A stretch of 9,056 nt of DNA from Deltaproteobacteria bacterium (lineage in GTDB: Bacteria; Desulfobacterota; GWC2-55-46; UBA9637). The DNA lies in the NCBI GenBank assembly GCA_016234985.1, contig JACRNK010000188.1, forward strand, positions 1-9,056, given 5' to 3'. Position numbers and translations under genes: made by a program. The first letter of the stretch is position 1; each line of letters starts with the position of its first letter. Below, one piece after another: positions 1-5,918 of the stretch. The notes below the pieces were generated by a model. It had not been told where the DNA came from. It worked only from the letters and a program-made list of their open reading frames with translations, and did no database searches.

Positions 1-885
1 GAGATGCCTGAGATTGAGACATCTGAGGCAAAGGAAGAGGCTCCTCTCGTAGATCTGGGTGTTCAAGAACTTATACCTTCGGAAGATGAGGTTTATGCCG
101 AAGCGGTTACAGAAGAAATTACTCCCGAATATATTGAACCGGTGGAAGAACTTTCTCATCTGGAAGAGGCTGAAGCTGTAGAGGTAGTTGAAGAGCCTGT
201 CCTGAGCGATGCCGAAGGGCCTGCGGCAAAACAAGGACTTGAGGGGTTGGGATTGGAAGGGTTACTGCCGGAAGGGGCAATTGTAGCGGGAGAGATGGAG
301 GCTGGGCCGGAAGAAGGATTTGTTGACCTTTCTTCTGAGCTGGGATTAGAGGAGGCCCTGGATTTTCTCACTGAATCATGGGCGACAGACGCAAAAGGCA
401 AGGAAACATTTACAGAGTTTAAACAGGGCGTGGAAAAACAATTAAACAGAGAGGATACCGAAACCCATTATAACCTTGGCATTGCATATATGGAGATGGA
501 ACTTTATGACGATGCCATGAGGGAGTTTAAGATTGCCTTAAAAGATCCAGTATTTGAATTTGATTGCTATACACGGCTTGGCTTGAGTCTTGTGGCTAAG
601 GGAGATTACCAGGAGGCTGTAAGCCAGTATATAAAGGGGCTTAAGATTATTGGCGGAAGAACAGACGAAGAGAGAAAAGGCCTGATGTATGAACTTGGTC
701 TGGCCTATGAGGCCTCCGGAAGGGAAGACGAGGCCTTGGAGGTTTTTAAATCCATATATGATATAGATAAGGGATTTAGAGAGGTTTCTTCCAAGATTAA
801 AGAATTGACAAGCAGTTCCAAGAAAGAAAATGAAGCTGAGGCTATTCCATTGATGGATGATATGTTAGAGGTTGAGCTCTTGTGA
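1..885 (+). CDS. TPR-repeat protein, C-terminal part (5' end outside window)
   Basis: The frame is already open at base 1, so the gene probably begins upstream; an ATG at base 4 is in frame but has no room for a ribosome site. Counting from that ATG there are 293 residues. Residues 1-125 are very acidic and low in complexity (Glu, Val, Pro rich), probably disordered. Three tetratricopeptide repeats follow: about 153-185 (YNLGIAYMEMELYDDAMREF), 187-217 (YTRLGLSLVAKGDYQEAV) and 227-257 (YELGLAYEASGREDEALEVF), then an Arg/Lys-rich helix and an acidic tail. TPRs bind other proteins, so a scaffold role is likely. Similar acidic-plus-TPR proteins occur in delta-proteobacterial genomes, and some resemble FimV-type pilus or polar scaffolds, but nothing here fixes the partner. 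It is closed off from cca by a terminator hairpin. Confidence 0.8.
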   Translation, partial: EMPEIETSEAKEEAPLVDLGVQELIPSEDEVYAEAVTEEITPEYIEPVEELSHLEEAEAVEVVEEPVLSDAEGPAAKQGLEGLGLEGLLPEGAIVAGEMEAGPEEGFVDLSSELGLEEALDFLTESWATDAKGKETFTEFKQGVEKQLNREDTETHYNLGIAYMEMELYDDAMREFKIALKDPVFEFDCYTRLGLSLVAKGDYQEAVSQYIKGLKIIGGRTDEERKGLMYELGLAYEASGREDEALEVFKSIYDIDKGFREVSSKIKELTSSSKKENEAEAIPLMDDMLEVELL

Positions 886-900
886 CTGGTATATTTTTAT

Positions 901-985
901 TGTCCCCCTCTGGAGGGGGTAGGGGGAGGAAAATGGAGCCGCCACCGACCGTCCACCCCCTTAATCCCCCGCCAGCGGGGGACAA
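901..985. repeat. REP/BIME-like pair of GC-rich palindromes
   Basis: Two short palindromes lie in opposite orientation: TGTCCCCCTCTGGAGGGGG at 901-919, and a related one whose reverse complement begins TTGTCCCCCGCTGGCGGGGG at 985-966. Each is followed on its inner side by a second G5 block (922-926, and C5 at 956-960 on the plus strand). The outer ends match (TGTCCCCC), giving an 85-bp element with imperfect terminal inverted repeats. This is the architecture of REP doublets (BIMEs) or a very small MITE. No coding role is supported. An open frame at 882-1079 across this stretch is low-complexity Pro/Gly and is not credited. Confidence 0.65.
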
Positions 986-1003
986 CACAGAAGCAAGAAG
1001 TAG

Positions 1004-1028
1004 GTTGGGTTGGTTTTATCAACCCAAC
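1004..1028 (+). other. Hairpin upstream of cca terminator
   Basis: A perfect 9-bp stem, GTTGGGTTG (1004-1012) with CAACCCAAC (1020-1028), closes a 7-nt loop. It is followed by AATATTTTG rather than a clean U run. It sits 18 nt before the stronger terminator hairpin, so it may be a first weak terminator for the TPR gene or part of the cca leader. Confidence 0.5.
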
Positions 1029-1046
1029 AATATTTTGTCATGGAAG

Positions 1047-1077
1047 AAGGCCGACTTAGTCGGCCTTTTATTTTTTT
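1047..1077 (+). terminator. Rho-independent terminator between TPR gene and cca
   Basis: Stem AAGGCCGAC (1047-1055), 3-nt loop TTA, stem GTCGGCCTT (1059-1067), then a T-rich tail to 1077. This is a textbook intrinsic terminator. The Shine-Dalgarno of cca (GAGGAGAG, 1078-1085) starts directly after the T tract. Transcription of cca must therefore begin very close by or read through the hairpin, which leaves attenuation possible. Confidence 0.85.
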
Positions 1078-1094
1078 GAGGAGAGCTTTAAATT

Positions 1095-2579
1095 ATGAAG
1101 CCTGCCGTAATTTCCAAATTAAAGAACGACATTGTTGTCAAGGCTGTATTTGATGCCGTAGATACTACGCGCGCAAAGGCATACCTTGTAGGAGGAATAG
1201 TCCGCAATCTTGTTTTATCCAGGCCATTTGGTTTTGATTACGATATTGCATTAGACGGCAAGATTAAAGATATAGCCAATCTTCTTGCCGAAAGGTTTAA
1301 GGGAAGCCCCTTTTTGCTGGATAAGGAATCCGGCGCTTATAGGGTGGTTGTAAAATCAAGTTCGGAGTTTGGAGTTTGGAGTTCGGAGTTAAAGTCCGAA
1401 ATTCATATTGACCTTTCCCCGTTTAAAGGCAATGATATTTTGGAAGATTTAAGCAACAGAGACTTTACAATAAATGCCATGGCTGTTGATGTAGCCGCTC
1501 TTTTTAGAGAAAAGAAGACGAGTTTGATAGATATTTTTAAGGGGCGGGCAGACGCAAAAAACAAAACAATAAGGATGATTAAGCCGAAAATATTTGACGA
1601 CGATCCATTGCGGCTTTTGCGGGCTATAAGGCTTTCAGCGCAATACGGCCTTATTATAGATAAAGAAACAGAAAGATGTATTAAAAAAAAGTCCGGTTTG
1701 TTGGCCAAATCTTCGTGGGAAAGGATCAGGGATGAGTTTTTTGCCATACTTGAAATAACAGAATCGGTCAGTTATATGAAGCGGCTTTATGAACTCTCGC
1801 TTCTTCAGAAGATTATACCTGAAACCAAAGAATGGGAGAGTAAGACTTCTTTTCCAACTTTGGCAGGCTATAACTTGTTGCGCCATGCGTTTAAGACATT
1901 GGAGCAGGGAGAAAAGCTATATAATAATCTAAAAACCTTTATGCCTGAATTTGCCGGCAATATTGAAAACTCTTTTCAAATGCAGATTGGCTCTGTTTCT
2001 AAAAAAGGATTGTTCAAGCTTGCGCTTCTTATCCATGATGCAGGCAAGCCTGCAACAATGCAACATGAAGGGAAAAGGATAAGATTTATAGGTCATGAGG
2101 TAGAAGGCGAACCTATCGGCAAGAGAATAGCAAGGAGATTAAAATTAAGCAGGGCAGCGAGTGCATTTACTGCAAGGCTTGTCAGAAACCATCACAGGGT
2201 TTTCAACCTTGCATCTATTGAAAGGGTAACAGACCGCTCCAAGGCGCATCTGTTCAGGGCAACAAGTGGTGAAGATGGGATTGCTCTCTCTTTGCTCTCT
2301 CTTGCAGATGCAAGGGCTACCAGAAATGGAGATGACCCTGAGCTTGCGCTGTTTGTGAAGAATTTAATTAGTTTCTATTACAAGATATATGCAGTAAGCA
2401 AGCCCAATCCCATATTAAATGGTAATGAGGTAATGGAGATTTTTGGTCTTTCAGAGGGTATTATGGTAGGAAGGATATTAAGAAAACTGGCAGAGGCTGA
2501 AGGGGAAGGGGTTATAAAGAATAAAAGAGACGCTGTTAAATTTATAAAGGATTGGCTGGCAAAGACAAAAGAGGGGTGA
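1095..2579 (+). CDS. cca: CCA tRNA nucleotidyltransferase / poly(A) polymerase family, HD domain
   Basis: A 494-residue cytosolic enzyme that builds or repairs the 3' CCA end of tRNA from CTP and ATP. The nucleotidyltransferase head shows LVGGIVRNLVL (31-41) and the metal-binding FDYDIAL (47-53, DxD), then HIDLSPFKG (104-112) and NRDFTINAMA (121-130). The neck has DDPLRLLRAIRLSAQYG (169-185). An HD phosphohydrolase-type region follows, with His264, LLIHDAGKP (311-319) and LADARATR (403-410), as in HD-containing CCA enzymes. The start is set by GAGGAGAG nine bases before ATG. An extra segment of about 13 residues (89-101, SSEFGVWSSELKS) is encoded by a heptanucleotide repeat array, between the head's beta strands. 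An A-adding enzyme or poly(A) polymerase of the same family cannot be excluded. A tRNA gene follows downstream. Confidence 0.88.
   Translation: MKPAVISKLKNDIVVKAVFDAVDTTRAKAYLVGGIVRNLVLSRPFGFDYDIALDGKIKDIANLLAERFKGSPFLLDKESGAYRVVVKSSSEFGVWSSELKSEIHIDLSPFKGNDILEDLSNRDFTINAMAVDVAALFREKKTSLIDIFKGRADAKNKTIRMIKPKIFDDDPLRLLRAIRLSAQYGLIIDKETERCIKKKSGLLAKSSWERIRDEFFAILEITESVSYMKRLYELSLLQKIIPETKEWESKTSFPTLAGYNLLRHAFKTLEQGEKLYNNLKTFMPEFAGNIENSFQMQIGSVSKKGLFKLALLIHDAGKPATMQHEGKRIRFIGHEVEGEPIGKRIARRLKLSRAASAFTARLVRNHHRVFNLASIERVTDRSKAHLFRATSGEDGIALSLLSLADARATRNGDDPELALFVKNLISFYYKIYAVSKPNPILNGNEVMEIFGLSEGIMVGRILRKLAEAEGEGVIKNKRDAVKFIKDWLAKTKEG
1360..1394 (+). repeat. Heptanucleotide repeat array inside cca
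   Basis: Five consecutive 7-bp units: GTTCGGA, GTTTGGA, GTTTGGA, GTTCGGA, GTTAAAG. The array lies inside the cca reading frame and encodes roughly residues 89-100. The frame stays open across it, so the inserted length has been accommodated. Its period matches that of the intergenic arrays elsewhere in the window, although the unit differs. Confidence 0.8.
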
Positions 2580-2595
2580 GGTTAGGGCTTTACAG

Positions 2596-2624
2596 TTGAC
2601 TTTCGTAATTTGGTGTAGTAAAAA
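2596..2624 (+). promoter_or_regulatory. Sigma70-type promoter for tRNA-Gly
   Basis: TTGACT (2596-2601), a 17-bp spacer, then TAAAAA (2619-2624), about 22 bases before the mature tRNA 5' end. Short inverted sequences GGGCTTTAC (2585-2593) and GTAAGCCC (2629-2636) flank it. Sequence match only. Confidence 0.55.
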
Positions 2625-2646
2625 ATGCGTAAGCCCATAAACCTTG

Positions 2647-2720
2647 GCGGGTGTAGTTCAATGGCAGAATGGAAGCTTCCCAAGCTTCATACGAGGGTTC
2701 GATTCCCTTCGCCCGCTCCA
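2647..2720 (+). tRNA. tRNA-Gly (anticodon CCC), CCA encoded
   Basis: The cloverleaf folds fully. The acceptor stem is GCGGGTG (2647-2653) with CGCCCGC (2710-2716), including one G-U pair. The D stem is GTTC/GAAT. The anticodon stem GAAGC (2672-2676) pairs with GCTTC (2684-2688) around loop TTCCCAA, giving anticodon CCC at 2679-2681. The T stem is GAGGG/CCCTT with loop TTCGATT. The discriminator is T2717, followed by a genomically encoded CCA. It reads GGG codons. A T-rich stretch follows but no separate hairpin abuts it; the next intrinsic terminator is at 2806. Confidence 0.95.
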
Positions 2721-2748
2721 AATCTTTTTTTATTCATATTTTTTCAAA

Positions 2749-2778
2749 TTGACAACCTCTTAAACTTTAAGCTATTTT
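2749..2778 (+). promoter_or_regulatory. Sigma70-type promoter, probable surE operon promoter
   Basis: A consensus -35 box TTGACA (2749-2754) is followed after 18 bp by TATTTT (2773-2778). It lies downstream of the tRNA and about 83 bases before the surE start. That places the hairpin at 2806-2837 inside the surE leader. Confidence 0.55.
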
Positions 2779-2805
2779 AACTAAAACAAAGTTTATTGTC
2801 TGTCA

Positions 2806-2837
2806 AGCGCCGACCTTTATGGTCGGCGCTACTTTTT
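2806..2837 (+). terminator. Terminator-like hairpin in the surE leader
   Basis: A perfect 10-bp stem AGCGCCGACC (2806-2815) / GGTCGGCGCT (2821-2830) with loop TTTAT, followed by ACTTTTT. It can end tRNA-Gly transcription. Because a good promoter lies upstream of it and the surE ribosome site just downstream, it could also attenuate surE. Confidence 0.75.
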
Positions 2838-2860
2838 AAATCATAAAAACGGAGTTTTAT

Positions 2861-3629
2861 TTGAAAAAGTTAATCCTTGTCTCAAACGACGACGGCATTC
2901 ATTCCGAAGGCATAAAAGCTCTGGCGAGGGCGCTTAAAAGGGTTGGCGAGGTGTTTGTTGTTGCGCCTGACAGAGAGAGGAGCGCGGCAAGCCATTCCCT
3001 GACCCTTCACAGGCCTTTGCGTGTTGAAAGGCATGGCTCCACCTTTGCGTGTTGAAAGGCATGGCTCCAATGTTTACGCTGTTGATGGAACGCCGACAGA
3101 CTGCATCAATATTGCGGTAAACGGCATACTGAAAAAAAGACCCGACCTCGTGGTATCCGGCATCAATAAAGGCGGCAATCTCGGCGACGATGTTACATAC
3201 TCCGGCACTGTCTCTGCCGCTATGGAAGGAACCCTGCTCGGCATGCCATCCATTGCAATATCTCTTGTATCCAGAGATAATTTTGATTTTAAACCTGCCG
3301 CAAAATTTGCGGCAAGGCTTGCGAGATTTATATTTAAAAAAGGGCTTCCCAAAGATACGCTTTTGAATGTCAATGTGCCGGAAGCAAGCAATATAAAAGG
3401 CTACAGGATAACAAAGCAGGGGAAAAGGTTTTATGGCGATGCCGTAGTGGAGAAGGTTGATCCACGGGGAAAGAAATATTATTGGATAGGCGGGGATGTC
3501 CTGAAATGGGAAGGCGGCAAGGATAGTGATTTTGCGGCCATTGCCGGTAAATTTATATCAGTTACGCCGGTTCATCTTGACATGACAAATTATGCAGCAT
3601 TTAAGGAATTGCATAACTGGAAACTGTAA
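2861..3629 (+). pseudogene. surE: surE, 5'/3'-nucleotidase SurE, frameshifted by a 28-bp tandem duplication
   Basis: SurE is a metal-dependent 5'/3'-nucleotidase (survival protein). The start is TTG at 2861 with GGAG (2851-2854) six bases before it; the first 60 residues are typical, with SNDDG (Asp10, Asp11) and ERSAASHS (Ser41). An exact second copy of 28 bp (3014-3041, 3042-3069) then shifts the frame, giving TFAC and a stop at 3053-3055. The rest of SurE continues in another frame to 3629 (DGTPTDC, SGINKGGNLGDDVTYSGTV). Deleting one copy restores an uninterrupted protein of 246 residues, the usual length. The metal ligands are split: both Asp and the Ser are in fragment 1, and the Asn of GGNLGDD (Asn97 when rejoined) is in fragment 2. 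A downstream fragment could restart at GTG 3021 or ATG 3033, but neither half should be active alone. Assembly error is the main alternative. Confidence 0.88.
3014..3069 (+). repeat. Exact 28-bp tandem duplication in surE
   Basis: Two identical copies stand head to tail at 3014-3041 and 3042-3069, each beginning CCTTTGCGTGTTG and ending CATGGCTCCA. The unit contains a small inverted repeat, CCTTT/AAAGG. Twenty-eight is not a multiple of three, so the second copy causes the frameshift. One copy matches the conserved [12 protein letters not shown] segment of SurE, so the other is extra. Confidence 0.95.
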
Positions 3630-3691
3630 AGACAGTAAACTAGTGAACAGTGAAAAACAATAACTGATAATTGGTAACTGGTAACTGACGA
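3621..3691 (+). repeat. Period-7 repeat array between surE and pcm
   Basis: The clearest units are CTGATAA, TTGGTAA, CTGGTAA and CTGACGA (3664-3691). Upstream, degenerate units of AGTGAAC / GTAAACT type continue in roughly the same period back across the surE stop codon (3627-3629). The array runs almost to the pcm start and leaves no recognisable Shine-Dalgarno for it. Confidence 0.65.
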
Positions 3692-3696
3692 CCGAT

Positions 3697-4389
3697 ATGC
3701 TGCCATTGAAAATAAAAGAAAAAGATGATTATACAAGGTCGCGGCAGAGGATGGTTGAGACCCAGCTTATTCCAAGGGGCATAAGAGATAAGCGTGTTAT
3801 TGAGGCAATGCTTGCGGTGCCAAGGCATCTGTTTGTCCCGGAAGAGGCATTATGGAGCCAGGCCTATAATGATTTTCCCCTTCCCATCGGTGAAAAGCAG
3901 ACCATATCGCAGCCGTACATCGTCGCTTTCATGACAGAGGCCCTTGAACTGAAAGGCACAGAAAAGGTTCTTGAGATAGGAACAGGCTCAGGCTATCAGA
4001 CTGCAATCCTTTCAATGCTTGCAGAAAAGGTTTATTCCGTAGAAAGGATAGGACTTTTGGCGGCAAGGGCAAGAAAGATTCTTGATTCTGTCCATTGCTC
4101 CAATGTGGTGATAAAGATTGCCGACGGCACACTGGGCTGGCCTGAAGAGTCGCCGTTTGACGCCATCCTGACAACAGCGGCTGCGCCTGAGATACCAAAG
4201 CGCTATATTGAGCAGCTCAAGATTGGCGGAAGGCTGGTGATACCGGTCGGGGAAGAATACTCGCAAACACTTGTAAAGATAATAAAAACCAAGGAAGGGA
4301 TAATAAAACAGGAGATGGGCGGATGCAGGTTTGTAAAACTTATCGGAAGGTATGGATGGAAGGCGGATTTTAATAACAATGGGGGATGA
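3697..4389 (+). CDS. pcm: Protein-L-isoaspartate O-methyltransferase
   Basis: A 230-residue cytosolic methyltransferase that uses S-adenosylmethionine to methylate L-isoaspartyl residues in aged proteins and so starts their repair. It has the family's order of motifs: [21 protein letters not shown] (18-38), VPRHLFVP (41-48), the [12 protein letters not shown] substrate segment (68-79), SAM motif [14 protein letters not shown] (91-103), SVER (114-117), [14 protein letters not shown] (154-167) and GGRLVIPVG (177-185). The length is close to that of standard Pcm. ATG 3697 is the first in-frame start and agrees with homologues in the DYTRSRQRM region, but there is no Shine-Dalgarno; the start lies right after the heptamer array. 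Translation may rely on coupling to surE, which is broken here. It is followed by the DedA gene four bases on. Confidence 0.93.
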   Translation: MLPLKIKEKDDYTRSRQRMVETQLIPRGIRDKRVIEAMLAVPRHLFVPEEALWSQAYNDFPLPIGEKQTISQPYIVAFMTEALELKGTEKVLEIGTGSGYQTAILSMLAEKVYSVERIGLLAARARKILDSVHCSNVVIKIADGTLGWPEESPFDAILTTAAAPEIPKRYIEQLKIGGRLVIPVGEEYSQTLVKIIKTKEGIIKQEMGGCRFVKLIGRYGWKADFNNNGG

Positions 4390-4393
4390 ATAG

Positions 4394-5029
4394 ATGGAGA
4401 CAATTTTTCAATTAGTTTTGCACATGAGCGCAACTGTTTCGGCAGTTGTCGGCGCCACAGGTTATGCCGGCATTGCGTTTTTGATGGCATTGGAGAGCAC
4501 TATGGTTCCCTTGCCGAGCGAGCTTGTCATGCCCTTTGCAGGTTTTTTGGCTGCTGAGGCCAGGCTCAATATATGGCTTGTAATATTTTTCAGCGGCATG
4601 GGAAGCCTTGCAGGCTCGCTCGTATCTTACTACATAGGTAAGTTTGGCGGCATCCCGCTTGTCAGAAAATTAGGTAAATATGTCCTGCTGGATGAAGAAG
4701 ACTTAGAGACCAGCGAGCGGTGGTTTGCGAAATACGGCGAGAGAACGATATTTATTTGCAGGTTTGTTCCTGTTGTGCGGCATCTGATTTCTATCCCGGC
4801 AGGCATAGCCGGCATGGATATTAAGCGATTTTGTCTATATACTGTTGTCGGGGCAACCATCTGGAATGCAATCCTTGCTTGGATCGGTTATCTTCTGCGC
4901 GAAAACTGGGAGATTTTGCACCATTATATGCGGCCTGTCAGCATTGTTGTTTTCATTCTTTTAAGCATTGCGTTCGCCATATTTTTTTACAAGCATGTTG
5001 CCAAGAAGATAGTAGGCAGTAAGCAGTAG
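4394..5029 (+). CDS. DedA-family (SNARE-associated/VTT) inner-membrane protein
   Basis: A 211-residue polytopic membrane protein. Hydrophobic segments lie at about 14-33, 44-52, 60-82, 130-140, 147-168 and 182-199. DedA family signatures are present: ALESTMVPLPSE (32-43; Glu34, Pro39, Pro41, Glu43) and FICRFVPVVRHLISIPAG (120-137), with the conserved Arg123, Pro126, Arg129 and Pro135-Ala-Gly. DedA proteins support membrane homeostasis, and members are linked to undecaprenyl-phosphate or lipid flipping; the substrate here cannot be told. The ribosome site GGGGGATG overlaps the pcm stop, so the two genes are translationally close. The last four sense codons before the stop (GSKQ) and the stop codon itself lie in a heptamer array. 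Confidence 0.9.
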   Translation: METIFQLVLHMSATVSAVVGATGYAGIAFLMALESTMVPLPSELVMPFAGFLAAEARLNIWLVIFFSGMGSLAGSLVSYYIGKFGGIPLVRKLGKYVLLDEEDLETSERWFAKYGERTIFICRFVPVVRHLISIPAGIAGMDIKRFCLYTVVGATIWNAILAWIGYLLRENWEILHHYMRPVSIVVFILLSIAFAIFFYKHVAKKIVGSKQ

Positions 5030-5043
5030 ACAGTAGGCAGAAG
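5011..5043 (+). repeat. Heptanucleotide array (AGTARRC) at the DedA/nlpD junction
   Basis: In-phase units AGTAGGC, AGTAAGC, AGTAGAC, AGTAGGC and a partial AGAAG. The array covers the last codons and the stop of the DedA gene, fills the gap, and ends at the ATG of nlpD. The TAGG of the fourth unit (5034-5037) is the only candidate Shine-Dalgarno for nlpD. Confidence 0.85.
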
Positions 5044-5832
5044 ATGGCAAAGAGCAGGAGAAACGGGGAAACGGATAAAAAGAAGAAATTGGAGAAACGG
5101 TTTTTACTGCTTACTGGCTTCTGCTTACTGTTTACTGCCTCTTGCGCCATATCCCACGGGGTTTATCATACGATTGAAAAAGGGCAGACCCTTTGGAGGA
5201 TAGCAAAAACATATGATGTTGATATTCAGGATGTGGCAGAATTTAATGATATTACCGATATAACGCAGATAAAACAAGGGCAGAAATTATTTATACCAGG
5301 CGCATTACAGGTTTTAAAGGTTGAACCATACAGGCCTGCCGCAATCAGCGAACCTAAGATTGAGGAAAAGAAGGATGCAGCAACCCCGCACACCAGGCCG
5401 GACTCTACCGTAAACCATCAAGCGCTTCCTAAAGAACCGGAGGGTAAGATAGTTGTTGAGAAATGGAGATTTTCATGGCCTGTGAAAGGAAATGTAATTT
5501 CTACCTTTGGCGTCCGAAACGGCAAGAAATATGACGGAATAGATATAGCTGCGCCAACAGGAACCCCTGTGTCTGCCGCTGCCGAAGGCGAGGTTATATA
5601 CAGCGATAACGGCGTAAAGAGTTATGGCAATATAGTGATGCTGAAACATAAACAAGGCTTCATTACACTTTATGCGCATAACAAGGAAAATCTTGTAAAG
5701 ATTGGCGAGGCGGTAAAAAAAGGGGATGTCATTGCAAGGTTGGGCGATACAGGGAATGTCTCAAGCCCGCGCCTGCATTTTGAGGTAAGAAAGGACAGAA
5801 AACCCAGAAACCCTCTTTTCTTCTTGCCTTAA
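5044..5832 (+). CDS. nlpD: NlpD-like lipoprotein: LysM plus degenerate LytM (M23) domain
   Basis: 262 residues. A Lys/Arg-rich n-region (1-19), hydrophobic core (20-32) and lipobox-like FTASC (30-34) point to a lipoprotein anchored at Cys34, probably in the outer membrane facing the periplasm. A LysM peptidoglycan-binding domain is at 42-86 (HTIEKGQTLWRIAKTYDV; QIKQGQKLFIP), then a Pro-rich linker, then a LytM/M23 domain at 144-262. Two zinc-ligand positions are changed: Tyr163 in YDGID where active M23 enzymes have HxxxD, and Arg243 in RLHF where they have HLH. E. coli NlpD carries the same kinds of loss and activates a cell-wall amidase instead of cutting peptidoglycan, so an amidase-activator role is inferred. 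The surE-pcm-nlpD neighbourhood supports the name. The signal peptide is encoded by a heptamer array. Confidence 0.87.
   Translation: MAKSRRNGETDKKKKLEKRFLLLTGFCLLFTASCAISHGVYHTIEKGQTLWRIAKTYDVDIQDVAEFNDITDITQIKQGQKLFIPGALQVLKVEPYRPAAISEPKIEEKKDAATPHTRPDSTVNHQALPKEPEGKIVVEKWRFSWPVKGNVISTFGVRNGKKYDGIDIAAPTGTPVSAAAEGEVIYSDNGVKSYGNIVMLKHKQGFITLYAHNKENLVKIGEAVKKGDVIARLGDTGNVSSPRLHFEVRKDRKPRNPLFFLP
5103..5137. repeat. Heptanucleotide array encoding the NlpD signal peptide
   Basis: Five units: TTTACTG, CTTACTG, GCTTCTG, CTTACTG, TTTACTG. The reverse complement (CAGTAAR) is the same family as the array at 5011-5043, so the two are inverted relative to each other. Read as codons it gives most of the hydrophobic core FLLLTGFCLLFTA of the signal peptide. 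Confidence 0.85.
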
Positions 5833-5840
5833 AAAAGATG

Positions 5841-5868
5841 TTGTAGTATAAAAATAGAATTGTAATAA
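5841..5868 (+). promoter_or_regulatory. Possible promoter upstream of the HEPN/MNT island
   Basis: TTGTAG (5841-5846), a 16-bp spacer and TAATAA (5863-5868), about 50 bases before the HEPN start. The stretch is AT-rich, so a chance match is quite possible. Confidence 0.3.
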
Positions 5869-5895
5869 GTTCACAGTTCATAGCTGATAGCAGCA
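5868..5895 (+). repeat. Period-7 array left of the HEPN/MNT island
   Basis: Units AGTTCAC, AGTTCAT, AGCTGAT, AGCAGCA. The stretch 5875-5891 recurs in inverted orientation to the right of the island (7521-7537): 11 bp exact, AGTTCATAGCT, and 15 of 17 overall. Confidence 0.65.
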
Positions 5896-5918
5896 CATGG
5901 AAACTCTCGCCACTATGT

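Noticed and set aside
882..1079. A 65-codon open frame between the TPR gene and cca
   Set aside because: It runs through the palindromic G/C element and the terminator hairpin, has a low-complexity Pro/Gly-rich product and no ribosome site of note. Best seen as non-coding.
2281..2302. An exact 11-bp tandem repeat (TTGCTCTCTCT twice) in cca, as a possible third duplication
   Set aside because: The product LSLLSLADARATR matches the expected HD-domain helix and the frame continues correctly to the C terminus. Removing 11 bp would break the gene, so it looks like chance low complexity.
3014..3069. Programmed ribosomal frameshifting in surE
   Set aside because: I saw no slippery heptamer (X XXY YYZ type), and the frame change is fully explained by the exact 28-bp duplication.
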